From: Chitinophagales bacterium
Lineage (GTDB): Bacteria > Bacteroidota > Bacteroidia > Chitinophagales > Chitinophagaceae
Direction: 5' to 3'
Assembly: GCA_015654495.1 (NCBI GenBank)
Contig: JAATGW010000326.1
Location: 1 to 22,104 of the forward strand
DNA: 22,104 nucleotides
Shown here: positions 8,507 through 16,424 of the stretch, in pieces
Layout: every line of letters begins with the position of its first letter
Position numbering within the stretch: position 1 is the stretch's first letter
Notes under the pieces: model-generated
What the model was told of the DNA's origin: nothing
The model's database searches: none
The model's input: only the letters and a program-made list of their open reading frames with translations
Translations under genes and position numbers: made by a program

Positions 8507-9379
8507 CTAAATCAGGCCTTCCCTGATAAGATCATGCAGATGTATAACTCCTTCATAATTTTCCTGTTCTGTAACGAGTAGCTGAGTAATATTATTTTTT
8601 CGCATCAAATCCAGCGCCTCTACTGCAAGTGCAGAGGCGGCGACCGTTTTTGGTCCGGAAGTCATAATATCCTTTGCCAATACTTTTTCAAGATCCGTTG
8701 TTTTTTCGAGCATCCGCCTCAGATCACCATCAGTAATAACTCCGGTAAGTTTGCCTTGTTCTGAAATTACTGCTGTAATGCCCAGCCTTTTCTGGGTAAT
8801 TTCCAGGATAACCTCTTTCAATGTACTTATTTCTTTTACAGCAGGCTTTTCATTCTGGGAACTCAGATCACTTACGAGTAAATAGAGTTTTTTGCCAAGG
8901 GTTCCACCCGGATGAAACTTAGCAAAATCATTGGTACTGAATCCTTTCAGTTCCATCAGGCAGATAGCAAGGGCATCTCCCATCACCATCTGGGCAGTTG
9001 TGCTGGAGGTTGGCGCCAGGTTATTCGGGCAGGCTTCCTGGCTGACGGTGGTATTCAGCACCAGGTCTGACTGCCGCGCGAGGAAAGATTGGATATTGCC
9101 AACCATTCCAATCAGTTTATTTCCCATATTTCTGATCAGCGGAACGAGCACCCTGATTTCCGGACTTTCGCCACTTTTGGAAATAATCAACACAATATCA
9201 TCCTGTTGCACCATTCCCAGGTCACCGTGAATAGCATCTGCCGCATGCATAAAGATGGAGGGCGTACCGGTACTATTTAGAGTGGCTACTATTTTCTGGC
9301 CAATAATTGCACTTTTGCCGATACCACTAACTACCAGTCTGCTTTTCGTTGCTGCAATTTCGGTTACGGCATTTTCCAA
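8507..9379 (-). CDS. kdsD: Arabinose-5-phosphate isomerase, KpsF/GutQ/KdsD type (open part)
   Basis: This open frame covers about 290 residues of an SIS plus two-CBS-domain isomerase, which converts ribulose 5-phosphate to arabinose 5-phosphate for KDO synthesis. Visible are SGIGKSAIIGQKIVATLNSTGTPSIF (SIS N-part), HAADAIHGDLGMVQ, LIISKSGESPEI, a MVGN turn, and a CBS pair ending in KDIMTSGPKTVAASALAVEALDLMRKNNITQLLV. The family is usually about 320 residues. The missing first 31 residues are encoded just upstream in the same frame, but a TAG interrupts them (see 9380-9472). Starting here requires TTG at 9379 with AAGGA immediately before it. The gene is followed after 59 nt by manC. Either it is a recent pseudogene, or translation restarts and gives an N-terminally short enzyme. 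Confidence 0.85.
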   Translation of the reverse strand: MENAVTEIAATKSRLVVSGIGKSAIIGQKIVATLNSTGTPSIFMHAADAIHGDLGMVQQDDIVLIISKSGESPEIRVLVPLIRNMGNKLIGMVGNIQSFLARQSDLVLNTTVSQEACPNNLAPTSSTTAQMVMGDALAICLMELKGFSTNDFAKFHPGGTLGKKLYLLVSDLSSQNEKPAVKEISTLKEVILEITQKRLGITAVISEQGKLTGVITDGDLRRMLEKTTDLEKVLAKDIMTSGPKTVAASALAVEALDLMRKNNITQLLVTEQENYEGVIHLHDLIREGLI

Positions 9380-9472
9380 TCCTTCAACAATAAAGGCGGT
9401 CAGCTCCTAAATAGAACTGGCTTCGAGCTGTATGGTACGCTTCGCAACTTGCCTGATTTTTATATTTCCCAT
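9380..9472 (-). pseudogene. kdsD: 5' end of the kdsD-like gene, interrupted by TAG at codon 22
   Basis: From the ATG at 9472 the frame reads MGNIKIRQVAKRTIQLEASS, then I, then TAG (9409-9407), then ELTAFIVEGLENAVTEIA, running in frame into the main ORF. VAKRTIQLEA followed about 10 residues later by a second amphipathic helix is the normal KpsF/KdsD N-terminus. The full frame would be 321 residues, the family's length. A TACTTTTG promoter box lies 13 nt upstream of this ATG, which supports it as the original start. One base change (AAG, CAG or GAG to TAG) explains the stop. Confidence 0.8.
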
Positions 9473-9484
9473 GTGAAATCCCCG

Positions 9485-9516
9485 CAAAAGTATTATATTA
9501 AAGATCAGCAAATCAA
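9485..9516 (-). promoter_or_regulatory. Promoter of the kdsD-manC pair
   Basis: On the minus strand, TTG (9516-9514) is followed after 21 nt by TACTTTTG (9492-9485), a good match to the Bacteroidota TTG and TAnnTTTG elements. The predicted start site is only about 9 nt before the ATG at 9472, giving a very short leader. Confidence 0.6.
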
Positions 9517-9539
9517 CCCGGGAGCCCTCAATTCCCGGG
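9517..9539. repeat. Short inverted repeat in the kdsD/recQ divergent promoter region
   Basis: CCCGGGA and TCCCGGG flank a 9-nt loop. It lies just beyond the -33 element of the kdsD promoter and before the recQ promoter. It could be an operator or chance; no T-run follows. Confidence 0.3.
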
Positions 9540-9575
9540 AACTGTTAAACTTCCCGATCAGGGCCTGTTTTTTGG

Positions 9576-9583
9576 TATCTTTG
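9576..9583 (+). promoter_or_regulatory. -7 box of the recQ promoter
   Basis: TATCTTTG followed by CAA is a classic Bacteroidota -7 element. A TTC at 9551-9553, 22 nt upstream, is the nearest -33 candidate. It would give a leader of about 78 nt before the ATG at 9666. Confidence 0.55.
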
Positions 9584-9665
9584 CAAGCCGCCAAAAGCCG
9601 GGAATTCAGGAGGAAATAATCTGTTCCCTTGCTTCATTAATAATCGTGTGTAAGTTCAGAAATCA

Positions 9666-11951
9666 ATGGCAACTGCGAAGAAATCAGGTGTGAAAACCGG
9701 TAGTGGGCTCAAATCCGGTGGATCACTCAATGGAACCAGCAAAAAAATTACAGCCCCTAAACCAGATATTCATGGGGTTCTTAAAGATTATTTTGGTTTC
9801 GATTCTTTTAAGGGAAATCAGGAGGCAATTATTACCAACCTTCTTTCCGGTAAAGATACTTTTGTAATTAAGCCGACCGGCGGTGGAAAGAGCCTCTGTT
9901 ATCAGCTTCCGGCAATTATGAGCGAAGGCTGTGCGATAATAGTATCGCCGCTGATAGCCCTGATGAAAAATCAGGTAGACCTGGTCCGGAGCTATAACAG
10001 TGAAGATGACGTTGCCCATTTTCTGAATTCCACCCTCAATAAAAAGCAGATCACAGAAGTTCATGATGATCTGAAAACCGGCAAGACAAAGATGCTCTAT
10101 GTAGCGCCGGAAACACTCACCAAACAGGAAAATCTCGATTTTTTCAGCGACCTCAAACTTTCTTTTTTCGCTGTTGATGAAGCCCACTGTATTTCGGAAT
10201 GGGGCCATGACTTCAGACCGGAGTACCGGAGACTGAAAGAGATGATGGATCAGATTAATCCGGATATTCCGATAATCGCCCTCACCGCAACGGCTACGCC
10301 AAAGGTCCAGTCAGATATCGTGACAACACTTGGTCTCAGGTCTCCGAAAATTTTTATTTCTTCTTTTAACAGGCCAAATCTTTATTATGAAGTGAGGCCG
10401 AAAGTGAACAAGGAACAAACAATAAAAAGTATTGTCCGCTTTATCCATGATTGCAAAGGCAAGAGCGGAATTATATATACCCTCAACCGCAAAACAACAG
10501 AGGAACTTGCAGATATGCTGAAGGCTAACGGTATAAAAGCCGTTGCATATCATGCGGGTCTGGACGGAAAATTGCGTTCCGAAAGGCAAGACCTGTTTCT
10601 GAATGAAGACATGCAGGTGATTGTAGCTACCATCGCGTTTGGCATGGGTATCGACAAACCGGATATCAGGTTTGTGATTCATTATAATATTCCTAAGAGT
10701 ATTGAAAACTATTACCAGGAAACCGGAAGGGCCGGTCGCGACGGAATGGAAGGGAAATGTTTTCTTTATTTTTCGCATAAAGATGTATCCAAACTGGAGC
10801 ATCTGATGAGAGACAAACCGCTGAGCGAACGCGAGGTTGGGGCTCAATTGATAGATGAAACAGTGGCATTTGCGGAAAGTGGTGTATGCAGAAGAAAAAT
10901 GCTGATGAATTATTTCGGTGAAAGTTATACTACTGAAAACTGCAATAGTTGCGACAATTGCCTGAACCCCCGCGAAAAAGTGGAGGCGAAAGATGCCGCA
11001 GTAAAAGTTCTCAAAGTAGTAAAGCAGCTTGATGAAAGATTCGCCACCGATTATATAGTTACCATCCTCACCGGAAGGCTCACTCCGCAGAATCAGATGT
11101 ACAGGCACGATGCACTTCCGCAATTTGCAAGCGGAAATGATCAGCCCGAACATTTCTGGAAATCACTGGTAAGGCAACTATTACTGGAAGGGCTACTCGA
11201 AAAAGAAATTGAAGACTACGGAGTACTGAAAATAACGTCCAAAGGATCTGCATTTTTGCGCAAGCCCGGATCCTTTCTGATTGTATTGAGTAATCTTTTT
11301 GAAGATGCGAATGAAGATGATGATGAAGGAACAACGGAAGCCGGAGGTACAGCAGCAGCTGATCCGGCACTTTTTGAAATGCTTAAAGATCTCCGCAAAA
11401 AATTAGCGAAGGAAAAAAAATTACCTCCGTTTGTAATTTTTCTTGAATCCTCTCTGGAAGATATGGCCACTCAGTATCCAACAACCATGCAGGAACTGGA
11501 AAAGATAAGTGGCGTGAGTAAGGGAAAGGCATTGCGTTATGGCAAAACTTTTGTGGAACTGATCCGTAATTATGTTGAAGAAAACGACGTGGTGAAGCCT
11601 GATGATTTTGTGATGAAGACAGTAGTAAATAAAAGCGGCAACAAGGTTTTTATAATACAACAGGTTGATAAGAAGATGCCACTGGATACCATTGCAAAGA
11701 ATAAGGATATGCGGATGGATCAGCTGCTTGAGGAAATGGAAACCATTGTAGCCAGCGGCACAAAGCTGAATCTGGATTATGCCATTGATCAGATAGTAGA
11801 CGAAGAGGATCAGCAGGATATTCTCGAATATTTTAAAAGCTGTGAAACTTCAAGCCTCAAAATAGCGCAGGAAGAACTCGCTGATCTCAACCTCGAATGG
11901 GAACAACTAAAAATAATGCGCATAAAATTCCTTAGCGAATTCGGAATGTAA
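9666..11951 (+). CDS. recQ: ATP-dependent DNA helicase RecQ
   Basis: A 761-aa 3'-5' helicase for recombination and fork repair. Motif 0 is FGFDSFKGNQEAI (43-55), Walker A KPTGGGKS (69-76), DEAH 171-174 in AVDEAHCISEWGHDFRPEY, TATATP (207-212), and motif VI QETGRAGRDG (351-360). The RecQ-Ct zinc site is C408, C426, C429 and C432, followed by the RQC winged helix (about 440-540). An acidic spacer (EDANEDDDEG) leads to an HRDC domain (567-645). The end (665-755) looks like an HTH_40-type domain with LDTIAKNKDMRMDQLLEEM. The first 30 residues are a Ser/Gly/Lys-rich extension. An in-frame TAA at 9651-9653 excludes a longer start. An AGGAGGA at 9608-9614 is too far upstream to serve this ATG. The gene is convergent with the glucosidase gene. 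Confidence 0.97.
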   Translation: MATAKKSGVKTGSGLKSGGSLNGTSKKITAPKPDIHGVLKDYFGFDSFKGNQEAIITNLLSGKDTFVIKPTGGGKSLCYQLPAIMSEGCAIIVSPLIALMKNQVDLVRSYNSEDDVAHFLNSTLNKKQITEVHDDLKTGKTKMLYVAPETLTKQENLDFFSDLKLSFFAVDEAHCISEWGHDFRPEYRRLKEMMDQINPDIPIIALTATATPKVQSDIVTTLGLRSPKIFISSFNRPNLYYEVRPKVNKEQTIKSIVRFIHDCKGKSGIIYTLNRKTTEELADMLKANGIKAVAYHAGLDGKLRSERQDLFLNEDMQVIVATIAFGMGIDKPDIRFVIHYNIPKSIENYYQETGRAGRDGMEGKCFLYFSHKDVSKLEHLMRDKPLSEREVGAQLIDETVAFAESGVCRRKMLMNYFGESYTTENCNSCDNCLNPREKVEAKDAAVKVLKVVKQLDERFATDYIVTILTGRLTPQNQMYRHDALPQFASGNDQPEHFWKSLVRQLLLEGLLEKEIEDYGVLKITSKGSAFLRKPGSFLIVLSNLFEDANEDDDEGTTEAGGTAAADPALFEMLKDLRKKLAKEKKLPPFVIFLESSLEDMATQYPTTMQELEKISGVSKGKALRYGKTFVELIRNYVEENDVVKPDDFVMKTVVNKSGNKVFIIQQVDKKMPLDTIAKNKDMRMDQLLEEMETIVASGTKLNLDYAIDQIVDEEDQQDILEYFKSCETSSLKIAQEELADLNLEWEQLKIMRIKFLSEFGM

Positions 11952-11957
11952 GCAACT

Positions 11958-11982
11958 ACGTTCAACGTTTAAGGTTGAACGT
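11958..11982. terminator. Heptad palindrome between recQ and the glucosidase gene
   Basis: ACGTTCAAC and GTTGAACGT flank a 7-nt loop and nearly fill the 34-nt gap between the recQ stop and the opposing stop. The units TTCAACG, TTTAAGG and TTGAACG repeat every 7 bp, as at 7328-7362. The position suggests a bidirectional terminator, but there is no long T-run. Confidence 0.5.
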
Positions 11983-11985
11983 GAG

Positions 11986-14613
11986 TCACACCACTTTTTC
12001 TTTCACTTCCAGTCTTTCGATAAGGTCTGCAACAAGGGCGGTCCAGCCGGTCTGATGACTTGCGCCAAGACCCTTACCGGTGTCGCCATGAAAATATTCA
12101 AAGAAAAGAATTAAGTGTTCATTTCCTGCTCTTGTATAGAACTCACCATATTCACCAAACAGTGGTCTTTTTCCACTTTTGTCTTTTAAAAATAATTTAA
12201 TCAGCCGGCGGCTTAATTCATCTGCTACTTCTTCAAGAGTCATGAATATTCCACTTCCGGTGGGGCATTCCACGCGGATCTGATTTCCATAAAATTCACC
12301 ATATCTGCGGATGCTCCGGATGATTAGATAGTTCATCGGAATCCATACAGGTCCGCGCCAGTTGGAATTTCCGCCAAAGAAATCGCTGGTGGAATCGCCC
12401 GGGTCATAGTTGATCGTGTAGTGTACACCGTTAATATGAACGGTATAGGGATTTTTTTCATGGTATTTCGACAAGGCACGGATACCCGTAGGCGAAAGGA
12501 ATTCAGTTTCATGAAGCAGGCGCGTAAGCAGGTGAGCCAGTCTTTCCTTGGGTATCAGTGAAAGTAAAACTTCGTTGCGGGAGCCATGTTCTTCATTAGG
12601 CCAGAAGAGTTTATTTTTCAGCCGATAGTTCTCAAACCAGGAAATCCTTTTCTTGAAATCATGCAGTTTATCCATCACCTTTTTCTGAATCACAGAAACA
12701 GCAAACATACTTGTGAGACCTACAACAGATTGGGTTTTCAACTGCAGCGGACTATTGCCATCCACAGCAAGCATGTCGTAGAAAAATTTATCTTCCTCAT
12801 TCCACATTCCATGCTCGTTCAATGCTTCGGCAATAAACACGAACTGTTCAAAAAATTTAGTGGCAGTATCTTCAAACGACTCATCTTTCATTGCTATTTC
12901 GAGCGCAATATCCAGCATATTCAAGGCGTACATTCCCATCCATGCTGTGCCATCGGCCTGTTCCAGAAAAACCTGGCCCTGCAAAGGAGAGCTACGGTTA
13001 AACACACCGATATTATCAAGACCAAGGAAGCCGCCTTCAAACATATTATTACCGTTAGGATCTTTTCGGTTAATCCACCAGGTGAAGTTGATCAGCAGTT
13101 TCTGAAAAATTCTTTTAAGAAATGTAATATCCCCCTTGCCGGTCCTTTCTTTCTCTATTGTATAAACCTGCAATGCAGCCCAGGCCTGTACAGGAGGGTT
13201 CACATCTGAAAAATTCCATTCATAGGCTGGCAGCTGTCCATCCGGTTTCATATACCATTCCCGCATGATCAGCAGAAGCTGGTTCTTGGCAAAGCACGGA
13301 TCAATCAGCGCCATCGGAATACATTGAAATGCCAGATCCCATGCCGCATACCAGGGAAATTCCCATTTGTCGGGCATGGAAATCACGTCCTGGTTTTTCA
13401 GGTGTTTCCATTCATGATTGCGCCCATTTTGTTTGCCTGTATTTACCGGTGTGATTCCGTCGCTGCTGTTGAGCCAGCGTTCCACATCGTAATGGTAATA
13501 TTGTTTTGTCCAGAGTAAACCGGCCATCGCCTGGCGTTGAATCTGTCTCAACTCCGAGCCTTTACCCGAAGAAAGGACACTGTCGTAAAAAATATCTGCT
13601 TCATCTTTTCTTATCTCGAATACATTGTCAAAACCAGGGGCGAAGGGATATTCAACTATTTTATTGGAAAGTCGCAGATAAATGGTTTTTGATGCGCCGG
13701 CCCTGAGATCAAGATTATAAACAGGTGAAAATTTGGTACCAGACTTTCTTTTCCGGAAAGGTTTGGGATCTTCTCCATCGATTAATACACGATGAAAGGC
13801 TTCTTTTGTAAAAATGTTTTCATTTGAAACACCCGTAACCCTGGCCATATTGGTTTCATTATCAGTAAACAGCAGGTCGTCTGCATGCTGAAAATACAGA
13901 TAGTAGGATCCCAGGCGCGCATGTTGTGCCCGCACAGAGTGTGTATCACGCAAGGTTATCACCGGCACTTTATGTTCCGGGTCGTATTGCCATCTGTTAT
14001 AAAACCAAAGTGTGGGCAACAGGCTGATTTTCGCTTTTACGGAACCGCGGTTAGTCACTTTGATACGGATGAACATATCCTTTGAATTCTGTTTGGCATA
14101 GGTGATGCCGACATCAAAGTATTCATCATTTTCAAAAACACCGGTGTCAAGGATTTCATATTCCGGTTCTGTACGGGAACGCTTTCTGTTTTCGGTGATC
14201 AGTTGTTCGTAAGGAAAAGCTTTATGAGGATACTTGTACAGAAAGTCCATATAGTAATGAGAAGGAATATTATCGAGATGATAATATAACTCCTTCACAT
14301 CTTCTCCGTGATTTCCCTGGTGGTTTCCGAGGCCGAAGAGTCTTTCTTTCAGGATTTTATCCTTGCCGTTCCAGACGGCCAGTGAAAAACAAAGGTTCTG
14401 GTAGAAGTCTGAGATGCCGGCGATCCCATCTTCACCCCAGCGGTAGGCCCTGAAATGGGACTGATCGAATGGAAAATAGTCCCAGGCATTCCCGTGGCGG
14501 CTATAATCTTCCCTTACAGAGCCCCATTGCCTATCACTCAGATAAGGTCCCCATTGTTCAAGGGGAACTCTTTTTCCCGCATTAACGGCAAGGCGTTGTG
14601 ATTCTGCATTCAT
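11986..14613 (-). CDS. GH63-type glucosidase (MGH1-like (alpha/alpha)6 barrel)
   Basis: An 875-aa protein without signal peptide, so probably cytoplasmic. The N-terminal half (about 1-340) reads as a beta-rich domain with WGPYLSDRQWGSVREDYS, LFGLGNHQGNHGEDVKE and the IRIKVTNRGSVKAKISLLPTLWFYNRW strand run. The C-terminal half is an alpha/alpha barrel with WEFPWYAAWDLAFQ (D426 is the likely general acid), GQLPAYEWNFSDVNPPVQAWAA, GGFLGLDNIGVFNRS, SNWRGPVWIPMNYL and HLILFFEYFHGDTGKGLGASHQTGWTAL (E839 is a candidate base). This matches bacterial glucosidases of GH63, relatives of the ER processing glucosidase I and E. coli YgjK. The substrate is probably an alpha-glucoside or a mannosyl/glucosyl oligosaccharide, which I cannot determine. 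It is a single gene, convergent with recQ and upstream-facing to tRNA-Phe. Confidence 0.9.
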   Translation of the reverse strand: MNAESQRLAVNAGKRVPLEQWGPYLSDRQWGSVREDYSRHGNAWDYFPFDQSHFRAYRWGEDGIAGISDFYQNLCFSLAVWNGKDKILKERLFGLGNHQGNHGEDVKELYYHLDNIPSHYYMDFLYKYPHKAFPYEQLITENRKRSRTEPEYEILDTGVFENDEYFDVGITYAKQNSKDMFIRIKVTNRGSVKAKISLLPTLWFYNRWQYDPEHKVPVITLRDTHSVRAQHARLGSYYLYFQHADDLLFTDNETNMARVTGVSNENIFTKEAFHRVLIDGEDPKPFRKRKSGTKFSPVYNLDLRAGASKTIYLRLSNKIVEYPFAPGFDNVFEIRKDEADIFYDSVLSSGKGSELRQIQRQAMAGLLWTKQYYHYDVERWLNSSDGITPVNTGKQNGRNHEWKHLKNQDVISMPDKWEFPWYAAWDLAFQCIPMALIDPCFAKNQLLLIMREWYMKPDGQLPAYEWNFSDVNPPVQAWAALQVYTIEKERTGKGDITFLKRIFQKLLINFTWWINRKDPNGNNMFEGGFLGLDNIGVFNRSSPLQGQVFLEQADGTAWMGMYALNMLDIALEIAMKDESFEDTATKFFEQFVFIAEALNEHGMWNEEDKFFYDMLAVDGNSPLQLKTQSVVGLTSMFAVSVIQKKVMDKLHDFKKRISWFENYRLKNKLFWPNEEHGSRNEVLLSLIPKERLAHLLTRLLHETEFLSPTGIRALSKYHEKNPYTVHINGVHYTINYDPGDSTSDFFGGNSNWRGPVWIPMNYLIIRSIRRYGEFYGNQIRVECPTGSGIFMTLEEVADELSRRLIKLFLKDKSGKRPLFGEYGEFYTRAGNEHLILFFEYFHGDTGKGLGASHQTGWTALVADLIERLEVKEKVV

Positions 14614-14731
14614 GCTTAAAAATAGTAAATAACGTTCCGGATGGTCAAGAATGGTATGTCTGTCAAATAATTAGCTAAAATAAATTACGGAAACGCAAAT
14701 AATGTGCAGATAAAAAGGCGGAGAATTAAAG

Positions 14732-14762
14732 TTGCTCAAAAAAAGAGGCTGTTGTATATTTG
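14732..14762 (+). promoter_or_regulatory. Promoter of tRNA-Phe
   Basis: TTG (14732-14734), then 20 nt, then TATATTTG (14755-14762) is a full match to the Bacteroidota promoter form. Transcription would start near 14767, so the primary transcript would have a leader of about 80 nt that includes the heptad hairpin at 14775-14842. Confidence 0.65.
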
Positions 14763-14774
14763 CCGCCCGATGAG

Positions 14775-14842
14775 AGTCGGTAGCCTGTAGTCGGTAGTCT
14801 GTAGTCCTGCTTTTGACTCCCAACTACAGCCTCCAGACTGCT
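14775..14842 (+). repeat. Heptad tandem repeat forming an imperfect hairpin in the tRNA-Phe leader
   Basis: Five 7-bp units run in order: AGTCGGT, AGCCTGT, AGTCGGT, AGTCTGT, AGTCCTG. After a short TTTT spacer, degenerate units of the same kind return in inverted orientation (from GACTCCC to GACTGCT). Pairing 14782-14806 with 14815-14839 gives 18 of 25 Watson-Crick pairs. The element ends 7 nt before the tRNA. Confidence 0.7.
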
Positions 14843-14849
14843 AAAAAAA

Positions 14850-14922
14850 GGTGCGGTAGCTCAGTCGGTAGAGCAAAGGACTGAAAATCCTTGTGTCGGC
14901 GGTTCGATCCCGCCCCACACCA
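14850..14922 (+). tRNA. tRNA-Phe (GAA)
   Basis: A complete 73-nt cloverleaf can be folded: acceptor GGTGCGG, D-arm with GCTC and GAGC, anticodon stem AAGGA/TCCTT with loop CTGAAAA (anticodon GAA at 14883-14885), variable GTGTC, T-arm GGCGG-TTCGATC-CCGCC, 3' acceptor CCACACC and discriminator A. The CCA end is not encoded, as is common in Bacteroidota. The fifth acceptor pair is C14854 against A14917, a mismatch in an otherwise perfect stem. Confidence 0.96.
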
Positions 14923-14933
14923 CAAGCCAGATA

Positions 14934-14966
14934 AGGCTTTCAGAATAAATCTCTGAAAGCCTTTTT
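14934..14966 (+). terminator. Intrinsic terminator of tRNA-Phe
   Basis: AGGCTTTCAGA and TCTGAAAGCCT form a perfect 11-bp stem with a 7-nt loop, followed by TTTTT. It begins 11 nt after the tRNA. Confidence 0.88.
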
Positions 14967-15144
14967 CTTTTGGTAAAACATAGGTACAACAAGTCTTCCT
15001 ATAGCACATTTTTACAATTAGCATATAATTGGCAACATTCCTTTGATTAGATTTCCGACTAAATTTATGCTCGCTAGTTTCTAATAACCTCATCTTTTGA
15101 AATAGCTAAATCGAAATTTTCCTCTCTAAAAAACCGTAATGGAA

Positions 15145-15498
15145 TTAGAACACAAATTCAAATGAGGCCAATGCTGGTTTTGTATTCGCTTTAATCGTGA
15201 TATGGACTGAAGTTCTTTTTTCGGTATTCGGTTTTACTTCAATTGGGAAGTTGACACTATCATTGGCCTTGATCTTTGATCCTTTCAATAATTCAAGGGA
15301 AATACACTTGCAAGTTGCTCGATAATCTGAAATCTCAAGATCATCATTCCCTGCATTTATAACTGTAAAAAAGCCTTTAGGATTATTTTGCGATATTGCT
15401 TTTAACCCGTCCAAATTCAAGGCTAGTTTTGGTTCCTTTGGTTTGCAAGAATACAAGGAAATAATGCACAACGTGATGAAGGTGATTTGCATTTTCAT
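15145..15498 (-). CDS. DUF1573-like lipoprotein
   Basis: A 117-aa lipoprotein with signal peptide and lipobox SLYSC (lipidated C18). The mature part is one immunoglobulin-like beta domain: GFFTVINAGNDDLEISDYRATCKCISLELL, then NDSVNFPIEVKPNTEKRTSVHITIKANT. The TCKC pair (C63, C65) matches the SCGCT-like cysteine motif of DUF1573 proteins, which are common in Bacteroidota and often lie beside thioredoxin-fold genes. Its ATG overlaps the stop of the preceding gene by 4 nt (ATGA), so the two are translationally coupled. The molecular role is unknown. An attractive but unproven idea is that it works in the periplasm with the thioredoxin-like partner on the cysteine-rich product of this locus. It is the last gene of the set, convergent with tRNA-Phe. 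Confidence 0.8.
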   Translation of the reverse strand: MKMQITFITLCIISLYSCKPKEPKLALNLDGLKAISQNNPKGFFTVINAGNDDLEISDYRATCKCISLELLKGSKIKANDSVNFPIEVKPNTEKRTSVHITIKANTKPALASFEFVF

Positions 15499-16370
15499 TG
15501 GTTAATGTTAGAGTTAATAAAGTTTAACCTGATCCCTTTATTTATTAAAAAGCTTTCTTGATTATACCCAGTAAAAGACGCGACTTGTTCTTTTTCTTTG
15601 AATACAAATTCGTGTGGGTATCCTGCAAGGCCGGCAACGTATTTCGGAATGTTCCCCTCAAAGTCATATAAGTAATAAATGTTCTTTTGCGGATGTCTTG
15701 TTTTTAGGAAAGACTGAAACTTTTCAAACGGGCTAATTTTACCGTTGCAAATTTGTATGATACTATAATTTGTAGAGCCAGCTTCCTTAGCAATTTCTTC
15801 GTACATTTTTTCTTTTTGGACGCAAGGCATACATCCCACGAAAAAGAAATCAACAAACGTTGTTTGTTTCATTATAGATGCTAGCCGAATTGTATCCCCT
15901 GTATCTGTTATAAATCTGGAATCCAGGAAGTCAGTCGAAACCCGACTACTATCTGACCGCTCCATCCTGGAAATAATCCGGGGGATAAATACAGTGTAGC
16001 TTAGGAAAAGGAAACCAAGGCTCGCAAGAGTGAAGCCTAGGGTGACCTTAACGGGATTGTTTCTTATCGAGAAGCCAAGTAAAACCCCGATGACCGGAAA
16101 TATGCTGGCAAAGGGGAACCGCAAAGGGACCAGAAGTTTATTAGTGATAAGCACTGAGGCATCGGTTAGCAACGGCGTAATCATTATCAGGAAGCATAAA
16201 ATTCTATCGCTAATGAAACGTACTTTTGAAAATATTAGGAACAGTCCCAGATAAAACACTGTCGTGATAGCATAAATGAATATGCGCTGATCAATGTTTA
16301 GGTTGTAGATAACCGCAGTGAACAGTAAACACGAAAGCGGAATTAACAGAATTTTTAAAGCAGGTTTCAA
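15495..16370 (-). CDS. Membrane-anchored thioredoxin-fold protein with CMPC active site
   Basis: A 291-aa protein with about five hydrophobic membrane segments in the first 128 residues (roughly 7-23, 29-48, 57-75, 85-101, 109-129). A soluble domain follows (about 145-285), expected on the periplasmic side. FVDFFFVGCMPCVQKEKMYEE places the redox pair at C180 and C183 after the typical first strand, and GYPHEFVF (P252) offers the cis-proline loop. This is the AhpC/TlpA/ResA-like layout, and it suggests thiol-disulfide exchange outside the cytoplasm. It lies 54 nt downstream of a cysteine-rich precursor and overlaps the DUF1573-like gene, so its natural substrate may be that eight-cysteine peptide. 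Oxidase versus reductase direction cannot be told from sequence. Confidence 0.82.
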   Translation of the reverse strand: MKPALKILLIPLSCLLFTAVIYNLNIDQRIFIYAITTVFYLGLFLIFSKVRFISDRILCFLIMITPLLTDASVLITNKLLVPLRFPFASIFPVIGVLLGFSIRNNPVKVTLGFTLASLGFLFLSYTVFIPRIISRMERSDSSRVSTDFLDSRFITDTGDTIRLASIMKQTTFVDFFFVGCMPCVQKEKMYEEIAKEAGSTNYSIIQICNGKISPFEKFQSFLKTRHPQKNIYYLYDFEGNIPKYVAGLAGYPHEFVFKEKEQVASFTGYNQESFLINKGIRLNFINSNINQ

Positions 16371-16424
16371 TTTCGAAATTTAGGAATAAACATAGTAAGT
16401 CTTTCGTATTATATTCCTTAAAAC

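Noticed and set aside
8507..9472. TAG recoding or suppression in the kdsD-like gene
   Set aside because: TAG ends manC in the same transcript and the lipoprotein gene at 18257, and no recoding signal is visible.
9608..9614. AGGAGGA upstream of recQ as its ribosome site
   Set aside because: It is about 50 nt from the ATG, and an in-frame TAA at 9651 prevents an earlier start.
14850..14922. tRNA-Phe as attachment site for the accessory region to its right
   Set aside because: I found no second copy of the tRNA 3' end downstream and no integrase, so integration here is not supported.
14824..15093. Leftward 89-codon frame across the tRNA-Phe gene
   Set aside because: It is antisense to the tRNA and its terminator; the protein-like stretch is just the translated tRNA complement.
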